Positions 37,241 to 47,368 of a DNA stretch of 62,000 nucleotides are shown here, piece by piece. Both the position numbers and the translations under genes were made by a program. Within the stretch, counting starts at the first letter, position 1. Each line of letters opens with the position of its first letter. The stretch is from Mesostigma viride (Eukaryota; Streptophyta; Mesostigmatophyceae; Mesostigmatales; Mesostigmataceae): contig RPFO01000104.1 in assembly GCA_009746045.1 (NCBI GenBank), positions 618,576 through 680,575 on the forward strand, in the 5' to 3' direction. The notes below the pieces were generated by a model. The model saw only the letters and a program-made list of their open reading frames with translations. It was not told where the DNA came from and made no database searches.

Positions 37241-37951
37241 CTAGTAGTCAAGGCCCCTGAAGTCGCAGTACGTGTATACGAACTCACGATCCTCCATATC
37301 CAGCTCCGGACCTGCACCGGTATGAATTAAAACCGGCGTGCTCCCCGCCGCGTAAGTTGCGACGCGCCGACGCGCGACGAGGCGCAGAGGATGTGTAAAG
37401 ATCGTCAATAATTCCCACCCCGCGGGAATCCACTCTCGCACAGAGGCGAGAAATGCCACCAGGTTAATTAAAACCTGGCGCTCGCGACTGCGTACGCCGC
37501 GAGTGAGCAGCGATAACAGCGCGAGATCCTGAAACAAATTTGTTGACACCGCCGGCGCGCCCCCCGTGCGAAGCGATGCCCAGTTTTGCAGGTTTCTCTG
37601 GTAACCGGTGAGTGAAGAGAGGACGTTGTCCAACTCCTCAATGGCAGTCGTGACTTCGGTCACCGACCGCAAACCTCCCCGCACCTGGACCGTAAATGTC
37701 GATAAAATGTTTCGAATCTGGTCCAACAGGTTGCGGATTGCCGGCACCAGTGCTGGCAAATCGGGGTCCTCGGGGTTATCCCCGAGCAATGCGTGAGCTG
37801 CACGCTGCTGACGATGAAGCTCGTCGAGCGAAACTGTAACTTCGTCGAGCAATTGTTGCCACGACGGCACAGTTGGTCTTGACGAAGAACCAGCCGGCGG
37901 AGCGGCTATTTCCTCATCGTCCGGAATCCGAAATTCTTCCGAATTTGGCAT
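37241..37951 (-). CDS. Leader ORF of the Copia element (236 aa)
   Basis: ATG 37951 lies only 24 bp inside the 5' LTR edge, where the primer-binding site and leader would be expected, and the frame stays open to 37241, upstream of gag. The product is helical, rich in Leu/Arg/Pro (DEVTVSLDELHRQQRAAHALL and similar), with a hydrophobic stretch (VLINLVAFLASVREWIPAGW). It matches no retroelement domain I know. Copia elements do not normally have a gene here. Confidence 0.55.
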   Translation of the reverse strand: MPNSEEFRIPDDEEIAAPPAGSSSRPTVPSWQQLLDEVTVSLDELHRQQRAAHALLGDNPEDPDLPALVPAIRNLLDQIRNILSTFTVQVRGGLRSVTEVTTAIEELDNVLSSLTGYQRNLQNWASLRTGGAPAVSTNLFQDLALLSLLTRGVRSRERQVLINLVAFLASVREWIPAGWELLTIFTHPLRLVARRRVATYAAGSTPVLIHTGAGPELDMEDREFVYTYCDFRGLDY

Positions 37952-37975
37952 CTTTTTGACAGAGCGTGTAATACG

Positions 37976-38592
37976 AGTTGTGAGGGTAAGAATGCCACGA
38001 ATTCCGCCATGGTTCTTGCAGGAAGTTGCCTTTATTAACAATCAGGAAACACAGACGTAAGTCACGTCACTTCCAAGACTGCACGCAGCACAGACGACAG
38101 GGTCGCAGTGCCAAGAGAACGTGCACGCAAGAACTAGCGTCCCGGTGTGACCAAGTCACTCATATAGCTTACTAGGGACGCGTCCAAGTATTCAGCTGCA
38201 CTGTCACAGCTGAACTGTCAATCAATTGATTACACAGACTCTGGCACGCCTTTGGCGCGCAGATCTATCAATTGTCCATACGGCTAGTCCTGTGGACCTA
38301 TCCGTACACTAGTCAGCATCAATTGTCTCATAGGTCCTGGCGCGCTACAGTGCGCCTACCTATCAATTGACCATCAAGTCCTGTACAAGTCCTGTCAACG
38401 TCCTGCGGACTATCAAAGTGACACTTGTACATCCTGTGTCCGTACGCGCCCACAGTGGCGCGCCGGGTACTGTCGGCACAGCCTAGGAAACGTCATAACT
38501 TTTACGTTCCTTAACCAAATGAGGCGTTCAAGGTGCCGTTGGAAAGAGCGTAACAATCTCTATCCATCTAACGTAAATCCTTTACGTTAACT
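37976..38592 (-). repeat. 5' LTR of the Copia element (617 bp)
   Basis: Same sequence as 30767-31383. The internal side reads CGTATTACACGCTCTGTC directly after the LTR on the minus strand; no TGG-type tRNA primer site is evident there. Confidence 0.95.
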
Positions 38593-39153
38593 CTACCGGT
38601 CAAGTACAAGGAGGGCAAGGGCTTCCTCGTGAAGGGTGTGTTCTGCAGTTTCGCGTGTGCCAAGGCGTACAATCTAGAGTCTTCGTGTTCCCTGAAAGAG
38701 GTTCGTAACACGTGGTTGTTCCATATGACGTTCAAGTTATGGAAAGCGAATCCCAAGGTGTCTGGGGCGTCGTTCCCCGGTATACGGGCGGCGCCCCCGA
38801 GGACCTTTCTGAAGATGTTCGGAGGGGACATGACCATAGAAGAGTTTAGGAACCCGGACCCCGTGGAGCTGCACCGATTGATAGACCCGCCGTTCTCGAT
38901 GGAGGTGATTCAGCAAGTCCACTGCGTCTACGCCATCAACGAGAAGGACCGGTCCATGAAGAGGAGCGCCATCGTCCGCGAGCCGACGGTCCGCGAGGTA
39001 GACCCGAAGAGGAGGGAGTCCGACCCCCCCAAACTCGCTCTGAAGAGGAGCAGGGCCACGGCCGACCCGAAGAACAGTCTAGACAAGTTCTTAGGTATCA
39101 AACGCACCAAGTCGCGAGTTCCTACGGTTGCAATTGGAGACGTGAAAAAATAA
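38593..39153 (+). pseudogene. VLTF2-like late transcription factor, 3' part
   Basis: Directly after the CTACC duplication the frame continues in phase with the 5' part at 30552-30766. It provides FCSFACAKAYNLES, the second half of the VLTF2-type zinc motif, then about 170 residues with a basic/acidic C-terminal tail (KLALKRSRATADPKNS, then DKFLGIKRTKSR) that resembles a PIP-box-like segment (residues SLDKFLGI). The gene as it stands cannot give a full product unless the element is lost or another copy exists. Confidence 0.8.
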
Positions 39154-39174
39154 TATCTTTATTAATGAATATAC
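39150..39174 (+). terminator. AT-rich 3' end signal after the VLTF2-like gene
   Basis: AAAAAATAATATCTTTATTAATG contains a small stem (AATAA with TTATT) and is followed by the next short gene. Confidence 0.3.
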
Positions 39175-39184
39175 ACACATTCTA

Positions 39185-39334
39185 ATGGCACGCAAGAGAG
39201 TCGGACGAGCGAAAGGCGCGGCCGCCGTCAACAAGAACCCGTGGCTGCGTCACGTCTACCACGTGAAGGCCAGTCATAAGGGGATGGACTACGGAGACGT
39301 CCTGCGTCTGGCCGCCAAGTCCTACAAAAAGTAG
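39185..39334 (+). CDS. Tiny basic protein (49 aa)
   Basis: ATG 39185 opens MARKRVGRAKGAAAVNKNPWL and ends with a helical segment (DYGDVLRLAAKSYKK). High Lys/Arg and the NPWLRH...YGDVLRLAAKSY pattern resemble short giant-virus proteins with a NPW...A..Y motif thought to bind DNA. It is short but has a good start and lies in a gap between defined genes. Confidence 0.5.
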   Translation: MARKRVGRAKGAAAVNKNPWLRHVYHVKASHKGMDYGDVLRLAAKSYKK

Positions 39335-39349
39335 ACAGAACTAGAACCT

Positions 39350-40355
39350 CTAGAGAGCGTCATAGTCGATCCCAATCTTCCGGATCATGGCAAAGTCCAC
39401 CTCCGTGAGGTGGTAGAACCGCAGCCGCGCCTGCGAGGAAGTCCGGGCGGTGCGAGAAGGCTGCACCCTCGTGGGCTGGACCGAGGGCCTGCCCACCCAC
39501 CACTCAGGCCACGAGCCCGTGGTCGCCCGCGTGTTGTGGGCCTTGAGGAACTTGAGAAGCCCCTTGGCCTTCTGGATCATCTTCGCCTTGGTCTGCACCT
39601 GCTCGGCCACGCTGCGGCGTAACTTGGCGTCCATGTCGATGTGGTAGGACTCCCCGTAGTCCCACACGATCTCCTCGCCTGGGTAGATGTGCCGGATGGC
39701 ACGCAGCCCGTCGCCAAGGAACACGCAGTTGGGCTCCTCCTTGCTGCCGTGGGGGTCGTTGGCCATGTGCGCGTAGAAGGCCGGGTACTTCATCCCTTGA
39801 GTCTCGATAGCAGGCGGTTGCCCCCGTCCACCTGCACGCCGTTCAAATCGATGAGCATGTCGGCGTGATCGAGGCACTCCAACAATGTGTTGCGAACCCA
39901 CGTGTAAAGGATTTCTGGTGACTCGATCGCCATAATGTCCATCGCACTGTTGCAGCATTGCTGGAACTCCTCGTTGGAGAACGACATGCGCTCAAACGCC
40001 TCCCACTCAGCGTCGTCGCCCTGCGGCCCAATGGTGCGACCCACGTATGTCGCAAACGCCTGCCCCCTGGCGATGAACCGGTCCGCGTACAGCCCCGCCC
40101 CGCTGTACCCCATGCCGGCGAGCAGCTTGCTCTCTGCGACTCGCAGCCACGGAACCGTGGCGCCGTTGCGGAGGACCGCCTTCACGAGGACGTTGCCGTT
40201 GGCTTCTTCTTCGTGCACGACGCGAGAGGGGGCGTCCATAGGCGTCTCGGCTTGGGACTCAGGGACACCGGGGGCGCCTCGTATGGAGCACAAGAAGTTG
40301 TACACCTGGATGGCGAGGAGCCGCTCTTCGAAGGAGCTTTCGTAGGACAGCGGCA
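39350..40355 (-). pseudogene. SET-domain protein, main part (split by TIR element; one frame break)
   Basis: SET domains are lysine methyltransferases. Visible motifs are GYSGAGLYADRFIARGQAFATYVG (the N-terminal SET strand with GxGLxA), DLNGVQVDGGNR, then in the next frame YAHMANDPHGSKEEPNC (the place of the family's NHxxxPNC) and YPGEEIVWDYGESYH (the E-x-x-x-DYGxxY core). The frame change falls at CCC 39794-39796 and fits one missing base. A basic C-terminal tail follows. The 5' part is at 49681-49822; upstream of 40305 the frame remains open to the transposon boundary. Confidence 0.8.
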
Positions 40356-40384
40356 GGGTGGTTTTACCGGATTAGGATACATTT
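40356..40384. repeat. Left terminal inverted repeat (29 bp)
   Basis: Exact inverse of 49652-49680; preceded by TSD GCA. Confidence 0.92.
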
Positions 40385-41725
40385 GCACGGCTTCAAATGT
40401 ATCCTAAATGCACCATTGGCAAACATGGTTTCTGGACATGGTCGATATCATTAATATGTTTGGCAAGCATGATATGATCATGCTTGCCAAAGATGTTGTC
40501 TCTTTTCATATTTCACACATATATTATCGGCCTCGGCGTGCCATGCTTCCACGTTTGTTGTCTCTTTTCATATATTGTAAGTATGATCAATAAAATTCCA
40601 AACATGACCATGTTGGAGACTTCAAGTGGAGCATCATGATTACTGTTTTCACTATTACGTAACCCATGGTTCATGTTAACATGGCATAATGAGCAATCCT
40701 ATTGACCCCATGACTAATGGTGAAGTTAATAAAGTTACATCGTGGCACGTCACTATAGCATCAAGTTGCATCATTGTGCATAAAGTAGTTTAGCACTGAG
40801 TTGGCATGCCAACACCAGGTACACTAAATAAATTAAAACCAGAATTGATAAACAACCCAGTATCCAAATACAGTATCCATATATATGCAGGTCGTTTGCT
40901 TTGGTTTGAGTGATTTTACTCTGCTGTAAGTAATTATATTTTTAAAATATATATGCAGGTCGTACTACAGGTGCAGCCACGGCTGCCACGCGGCTTCTGC
41001 AGCGATCACGCTCTTTCTCCTAGACAATTGCTCTACTGGTCCCTACAGGTCGGTCGACTTGGACCATGATGCGTCAAGAACAGTTAATTGACCGACTTAA
41101 ACAAGATGTTTGTCTACATGCAGCTGTCTGCACCTAACTAACGCGAAACCGCGTGCTACCAAATATAGGGGGAAATGCATGAGTAACACATGTCAACGCA
41201 CAACCGGTGGAAATCACGCGATACCAACCGCGGCAACAGTGGTGTGAACATAGCGGGCACTGACATGCAAAAAAGCACCAGCAGCGGCATCAGTAGCAAA
41301 TTGTAGTAGCGGAACAATAGCCACTACATCAATGCAACAACACATCAGCCCAGCAACACAGCAGCAGCATGACCGTAGCACAGCAGCAGCACAACTGTAG
41401 CACATCAACACGGCCGCATAGCAGGAGCACAAGTCAGCGCAGCAGCAACTTAGTATGCCGATTCCTGAATTTCCTATCAGTGGACTATAGTCCATTGATA
41501 GGAAATTCACTAATAGGCAGTACTAGCTCAGCAGCACGGCAGCAATGCAGCAGTGCATCAACACAGCAGCACGACAGCAATACATCAGCGGCACGGCAGC
41601 AATGCAGCAACACATCAGCACAATAGCACAGCAGCAGCACGGCAGCAATGCAGCAGCAGTAGCATGGCAGCACAGCAGCAGCAGCAGCACATGAGCAGCT
41701 CAATGACAACAACGCTGCTTGCGCT
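40385..41725. other. Non-coding left flank of the TIR element with hairpins
   Basis: No gene is supported. A 15-bp inverted repeat with a 3-base loop lies at 40459-40491 (TTTGGCAAGCATGAT and its inverse). A roughly 40-bp palindrome centred on GGACTATAGTCC lies at 41469-41508. CAGCA-rich stretches (41270-41700) give long spurious frames. Confidence 0.6.
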
Positions 41726-43256
41726 TCAGCAGTCGTCGTCGTCGTCATCGTCATCGGCAAGGATGAGCGCTCGCTTCCGACGCCGGGAGGCGCCTGCGTT
41801 GTTGTTCTCCGCCACAACGTCGCTGGGTGGAACCATCTCGCGCAATCGAGCCTCGGCCAGGGTGATATCCGGCGCTTGCAACGCAGGGACGACCACACCG
41901 GGGCACCCGCAGATCTGTGCCTCCAGCTCGTGGAGAGGCACGCAAGAAACCGCGTCCTCCTCCCAACGGGCACCCCAGTACATGGCTACCATGTCGTTTT
42001 GCGTGTCGACAACAGCGACACGACCATGGTACCTGCCGTCCCGGCTTTCGGTGCGACCGTCCGCGGATGTCACACGCTCCGACGCCCAATGACACACGAC
42101 TTGCCCTACGAGGTTGCGGCTGCCACTCTTGACCTGCAGCGTTACGCCTTCCCAGCATGCCTTCGCCATGCCGACGATGCCCTTTGAGCATTCAGCATCT
42201 TGCCACTTCACGACCGGGTGTTCCGCGTCATAGGGCACCTCCTTCAGCGCCTTTAGGCACTCCTTGGTGAGCTTTTTGTTCGCACCCAAGGAGACTCCAT
42301 GGGGCGGCTGACCTCGCTTGCCCACCACTTGTGTCAAGACGAGGTCTGAGGCGGTGATGATCACCGTGTGCGCCGCAGTGGTTGGCGGATGGGGCCATTG
42401 CGCAATGTCTGTATTCCACGGGTGCCACGTGTCATGCAAATGCTTAGCGCGGTATACAAAGAGCTCAATAGAAGGTTGGCCGCCATCCTCCTTCGCAACC
42501 ACCTCCTTGATGATGCCAACGAGGACTGGAGTCCACGTGAGCTTCGAGTTGCAGAGAATACCAGCTGAAGGGTGCCAGTATAGAACAGCGGAGCCTTTCT
42601 CAACGCCTTGCATGCGCTTCAAGTAAGCGACCTTGGCTGCCATGGCCCTGTCTTCTGCCGCCCATTCCTGCTGTGTGTGGCCATCATGACGAACTCGGTC
42701 TACCAGCGGGGTGACGCGCACCGCCTCTGCGTCGACCAACGCCATGAAGTGCTCTTCTTGCGTCGGTGGTGGTTCAGGCGCTGCATCGTGCTCACGCAGG
42801 GCGGAGATGTCCGCGCGAGATGGCCACGGCAAAGGGCGCCACTCCTCAGGCACCTCCTCAGGGGCATGTGGGACTTGACTTGCGAAAAAAGGCCTTGTTT
42901 GGCTTGATGGTGTCGGGCGGAAAGTACCACTGCCAGATGCCATGGGGCAACTTCTCGACCCTTGTTTTGATCGACTCCAGCTCCTTCCCCAGAAACTCCA
43001 TGTTCAATGGTGCGAAGGCTGGGGTGTCCTGCAACATCGGAATGCGGTCTGGATCCACAAGTCGGACGCCAAACAGCGGCCGCCCCTCCGCATCAAACCT
43101 GTATGGCTGTGTCATCGCCTTCCCGCACCGTGGCGCGCCTTCCTGTCGAGTCCCCGCGGGCTGCCACGGCGTCTTTTGGGACTCCGTGGTCCGGTAGGAC
43201 AACCAGGTCTCTGTGTTGCCCTGTACCTGGAAGAAGACGGCGTGGTGCACCTTCAT
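41726..43256 (-). CDS. TIR-element gene of unknown function (about 510 aa), one frame break
   Basis: Likely start ATG 43256 (MKVHHAVFFQVQGNTETWL). The frame changes at A6 42884-42889, explained by one extra base. The C-terminal 400 residues contain Trp/His-rich text (SAVLYWHPSAGILC; LHDTWHPWNTDIAQWPHP), a Lys-rich block and a terminal Asp run (DDDDDDDDC). The frame also stays open upstream through the GC-rich minisatellite. It is the only sizeable gene candidate in the element, so it could be its transposition protein, but no DDE or other catalytic pattern is recognised. Confidence 0.45.
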
Positions 43257-43289
43257 TGAGCGACCGCGTTTTTCAGGCACCGGCTGTGC

Positions 43290-44260
43290 CGCTCCGCCGC
43301 TCCGCTGCCCGCCGGCTGCGCCGCCGGCCCGCCGCGCGCCGGCTGCCCCGCCCCGTAGCCCGTCGACAGGCTGCCCCGCCCCGCCGCATGCCAGCTGCGC
43401 CGGCCCGCCGCCCACGCGCGCCGGCAGCGCCGTTGGCCCCCCGCGTGCCGACGGCCCTGCCCCGCCGCCCGTTGACAGCCCCGCCCCGCCGCATGCCAGC
43501 TGCGCCGGCCCGCCGCCCATGCGCGCCGGCAGCGCCGCTGGCCCCCGCGCGCCGACGGCCCTGCCCCGCCGCCCGTCGACTGCCCCGCCCCGCCGCCCGT
43601 CGACAGCCCTGCCCCGCCGCATGCAGGCTGCGCCGCCGCTGCCACCTCGCTGCGCGCTGGCTGCGCCACCTCGCCGCCCGCCGACGGCGCCGCCCCGCCG
43701 CGCACCGGCTGCCCCGCCCCGCCGCCCGTCGACTGCCCCGCCCCGCCGCATGCCAGCTGCGCCGGCCCGCCGCCCACGCGCGCCGGCAGCGCCGCTGGCC
43801 CCCGCGCGCTGACGGCCCTGCCCCGCCGCCCGTCGACTGCCCCGCCCCGCCGCCCGTCGACAGCCCCGACCCACCGCATGCCAGGTGCGCCGGCCCGCCG
43901 CCCGCGCGCGCCGGCAGCGCCGCTGGCCCCCGCGCGCCGACGGCCCTGCCCCGCCGCCCGTCGACAGCCCTGCCCCGCCGCCCGTCGACAGCCCCGCCCC
44001 GCCGCATGCCAGCTGCGCCGGCCCGCCGCCCACGCGCGCCGGCAGCGCCGCTGGCCCTGCCCCGCCGCCCGTCGACTGCCCCGCCCCGCCGCCCGTCGAC
44101 AGCCCTGCCCCGCCGCATGCCAGGTGCGCCGGCCCGCCGCCCGCGCGCACCGGCAGCGCCGCTGGCCCCCCGTGCGCCGACGGCCCTGCCCCGCCGCCCG
44201 TCGACAGCCCCGCCCCGCCGCATGCCAGCTGCGCCGGCCGGCCGCCCATGCGCGCCATGC
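43290..44260. repeat. GC-rich minisatellite
   Basis: Repeats of CGCCGGCCCGCCGCCCACGC, CCCCGCCGCCCGTCGACAGC and CCGCATGCCAGCTGCGCCGG alternate in higher-order units of roughly 110-150 bp. All six frames stay open for hundreds of codons, giving Ala/Gly/Pro/Arg-rich strings that should not be taken as proteins. Confidence 0.85.
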
Positions 44261-45737
44261 GCTTCGCAGGTCCATTGGGATCATGAGGCCTGCGCAAAAT
44301 CTCACCTCGGAGGCCCGTGCTACTTCTAGTAAGATGCTTGCATTTTCAATGCGTCACCTATATGCAGGCATAGAGGGTGGTACATGGCGCTAGACTCATC
44401 AGGGGATAGGAGCCATGCCCTCAGCAATTACTCACCTCCTGGCCCTTGCTGTTGCGGTCTCGGATGAAGATGATGGTCTACACGCCGCCGCATGCAAACA
44501 AGGAATGAGAGACAAAGCCGTGCGAGGCCAATATGGGCACAGTGAGAGAAACAAGTCGACGCGAACCTACATCACGAGTGTCAGCGAAGGGGACCCATGG
44601 GAGAAGTCTCCCTCCCATGGTATCATTCACGGACACACGCAGCGGCCATGGGAACAGCCAAAACAGCAGGTTCACACACGCAAGGGCAACGACCTGCAGT
44701 GCCTGACCAGCATGTCGGTCAGTTGTGATTGGCAAGGCAGAGCCACACACACCAGGTACACGCTGCATGGGCAGGGAAGACGCTCTTACATGAGAAAAAG
44801 CGAGGAAACGTGCGCGAGAAGGATATTAAGAGCGATCCGCGCTAGAAGGATGCTACAATAGCATCATATATTCAAGAATTAGCAAAGAAAGATGTAGAAA
44901 AGAGACAAAAGAAAGAAATACGAGAGAAAGCAAAGACAGGGAGCTGCCAAACCGGGCAGACAAAAGGTTACGAGCGGCAAGAGTTGTGAACGCTGCACTT
45001 GATTGCTTTCTCTGACTTGTCAACTGCGAAGAGTGACTGACTTACCTCTCTGGAAATGGTATGCTCAGCATCCCATGGTAATGAAATGGTGAGCTATGCT
45101 GTCAGACATGCCTATATAACATAGCTACCCTAGGGTCCTAATACAAAACTAGAAATCAAACCATACCGTGAGTTTCCCGGCTCGCACGGCCTCCTCCCTT
45201 TGTGCCAACGCCTGCAAACACAACGGGCCGTGGAGGAGGGTGGAAAGGTGGGCAAGTGTGGAGGAGTTTGGGGGGGACCGGGTTGAGCAGCGGTGGGGGA
45301 AAGATGTGCCGGTCATGATGTTGTCAACTACAGCTGTTGTATCGTGATTCACCTTCAATAAGTCTACTGTTCTACATCCGGTGGTGGATGGACACAAGCA
45401 ATAAAGGCCCCGCCCACAACTCAGATTTCTTTAGAAAATCTACTGATCTACATTCCATGGCGCCTTCACAGAAGCAGGAAACTCCGCCCACCGGTCAAAT
45501 GTGACGCCCAACAAAGCCCCAACTTATTTCTTCAAGAAGTATACTGTTTTACATCCGGTAGTGCTTGGACAGAAGCAATATGTAAAGCCCGCCCACGAGT
45601 CGGATTTCTTTACGAAAAACATGTTTTACATTCGATGGGGTCTTGACAGATTCAAGCAGCAATACTCGTTTCTACCTGCGTGCGACTGCAGCGGCCGAGT
45701 GCTGCAACTTGCCTTCACGTCCCAGTCTTCACGTGAC
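44261..45737. other. Sequence of unclear content in the TIR element
   Basis: A plus-strand frame (44415-44858, 148 codons, GC-mixed) is the longest but has no recognisable features. The rest is AT-richer, with repeated phrases such as TACTGTTTTACATCCGG and GCCCGCCCAC(G/A)AGTCGGATTTCTTTA (45340-45640), probably decayed duplicates. Confidence 0.4.
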
Positions 45738-46720
45738 AGTCCTGGTCTTCACGTCTTCACGTCTTCACGTCTTCACGTCTTCACGTCTTCACGTCTTCAC
45801 GTCTTCACGACTTCACCTGAACTTGCGGCGTATCGTATCTTTGATACCTTGCATGCACGTCTTCACGTCTTCACGTCTTCACCGCGTCTTCACCTGTCTT
45901 CACCACGTCTTCACGGCTTCACGTCTTCACGTCTTCACGGCTTCACCTGAACACCTGAACTTCACCTGAACTTGCCGTATCGTGTCTTCACGTCTTCACG
46001 TCTTCACGTCTTCACGTCTTCACGTCTTCACCGCGTCTTCACCTGTCTTCACCACGTCTTCACGGCTTCACGGCTTCACGGCTTCACGGCTTCACCTGAA
46101 CACCTGAACTTCACCTGAACTTGCCGTATCGTGTCTTCACGTCTTCACGTCTTCACGTCTTCACGTCTTCACGTCTTCACCGCGTCTTCACCTGTCTTCA
46201 CCACGTCTTCACGGCTTCACGTCTTCACGGCTTCACGGCTTCACCTGAACACCTGAACTTCACCTGAACTTGCCGTATCGTGTCTTCACGTCTTCACGTC
46301 TTCACGTCTTCACGTCTTCACGTCTTCACCGCGTCTTCACCTGTCTTCACCACGTCTTCACGTCTTCGCGTCTTCACGTCTTCACGGCTTCACCTGAACA
46401 CCTGAACTTCACCTGAACTTGCCGTATCGTGTCTTCACGTCTTCACGTCTTCACGTCTTCACGTCTTCACGTCTTCACCGCGTCTTCACCTGTCTTCACC
46501 ACGTCTTCACGGCTTCACGTCTTCACGTCTTCACGGCTTCACCTGAACACCTGAACTTCACCTGAACTTGCCGTATCGTGTCTTCACGTCTTCACGTCTT
46601 CACGTCTTCACGTCTTCACGTCTTCACCGCGTCTTCACCTGTCTTCACCACGTCTTCACGGCTTCACCTGAACACCTGAACTTTGCGTATCGTATCTTTC
46701 ATACATTGCATCATTTGCAT
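45738..46720. repeat. CTTCACGT octamer minisatellite with about 150-bp higher-order period
   Basis: Tandem CTTCACGT units, with CTTCACGG and CTTCACCG variants, are organised in five larger units, each including GAACTTGCCGTATCGTGT (near 45970, 46118, 46268, 46418 and 46564). No coding significance. Confidence 0.9.
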
Positions 46721-46848
46721 GCCTTGGAGCTGCACGTCTTCAAGGAGTGTCACCCAGTTCCCGCTTGATTCAAATGCACTTCGCGCTTGAATTCGTGACT
46801 TCGCCCCGCTCAAGGTGGAAAGAATGATGGGCACTAGCCACGGGAACT

Positions 46849-47196
46849 ATGCCCGATGCTGATAGCCGAAGCGATGACATGGACGAATTGATTGATTTGT
46901 GTTATGCCGGGGACGATTGTAGGAAATGGGTGCTAGGAAAGAAATCTGGTGCCATGAAAGTAGATTTTTTGGCCGGTGCAAACCACCAATGCGCCGGCCG
47001 ATGTGGCAAGGTCCTGCACGGCAGCCAGAGCGCACCCAGCCAGAGCGTACCCAGCCGCTGCCGCCGCCGACCCCCGTACTGGTGGGCGTGGAACAGACGA
47101 TGAGAGAGATGCAACGAGCTATGGAGAACCAAAGCAAGAAGGTTGAAGAGCTTGGTTTGCAGCTGCGTCAAGAGGTGCAGAAACAAGTGGTCCAGC

Positions 47197-47238
<42 letters not shown>

Positions 47239-47275
47239 TGCAGCAGCAACTGCAGCAGCAACTGCAGCAACAACT

Positions 47276-47368
<93 letters not shown>

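Larger units (their letters stand above)
30767..38592 (-). mobile_element. Ty1/Copia LTR retrotransposon, apparently young
   Basis: The element is 7,826 bp with LTRs at 30767-31383 and 37976-38592, both 617 bp and identical as far as I can read. TSD CTACC lies at 30762-30766 and 38593-38597. LTR termini are AGTT...AACT, not the common TG...CA. Internal genes read on the minus strand: leader ORF, gag with a zinc knuckle, and pol with integrase, reverse transcriptase and RNase H in Copia order. A polypurine tract abuts the 3' LTR. Identical LTRs indicate recent insertion. Confidence 0.95.

Noticed and set aside
43253-44329. Several 170-480 codon frames in the GC-rich minisatellite
   Set aside because: GC-rich repeats without stops in all six frames; only the part before 43256 has normal protein composition.
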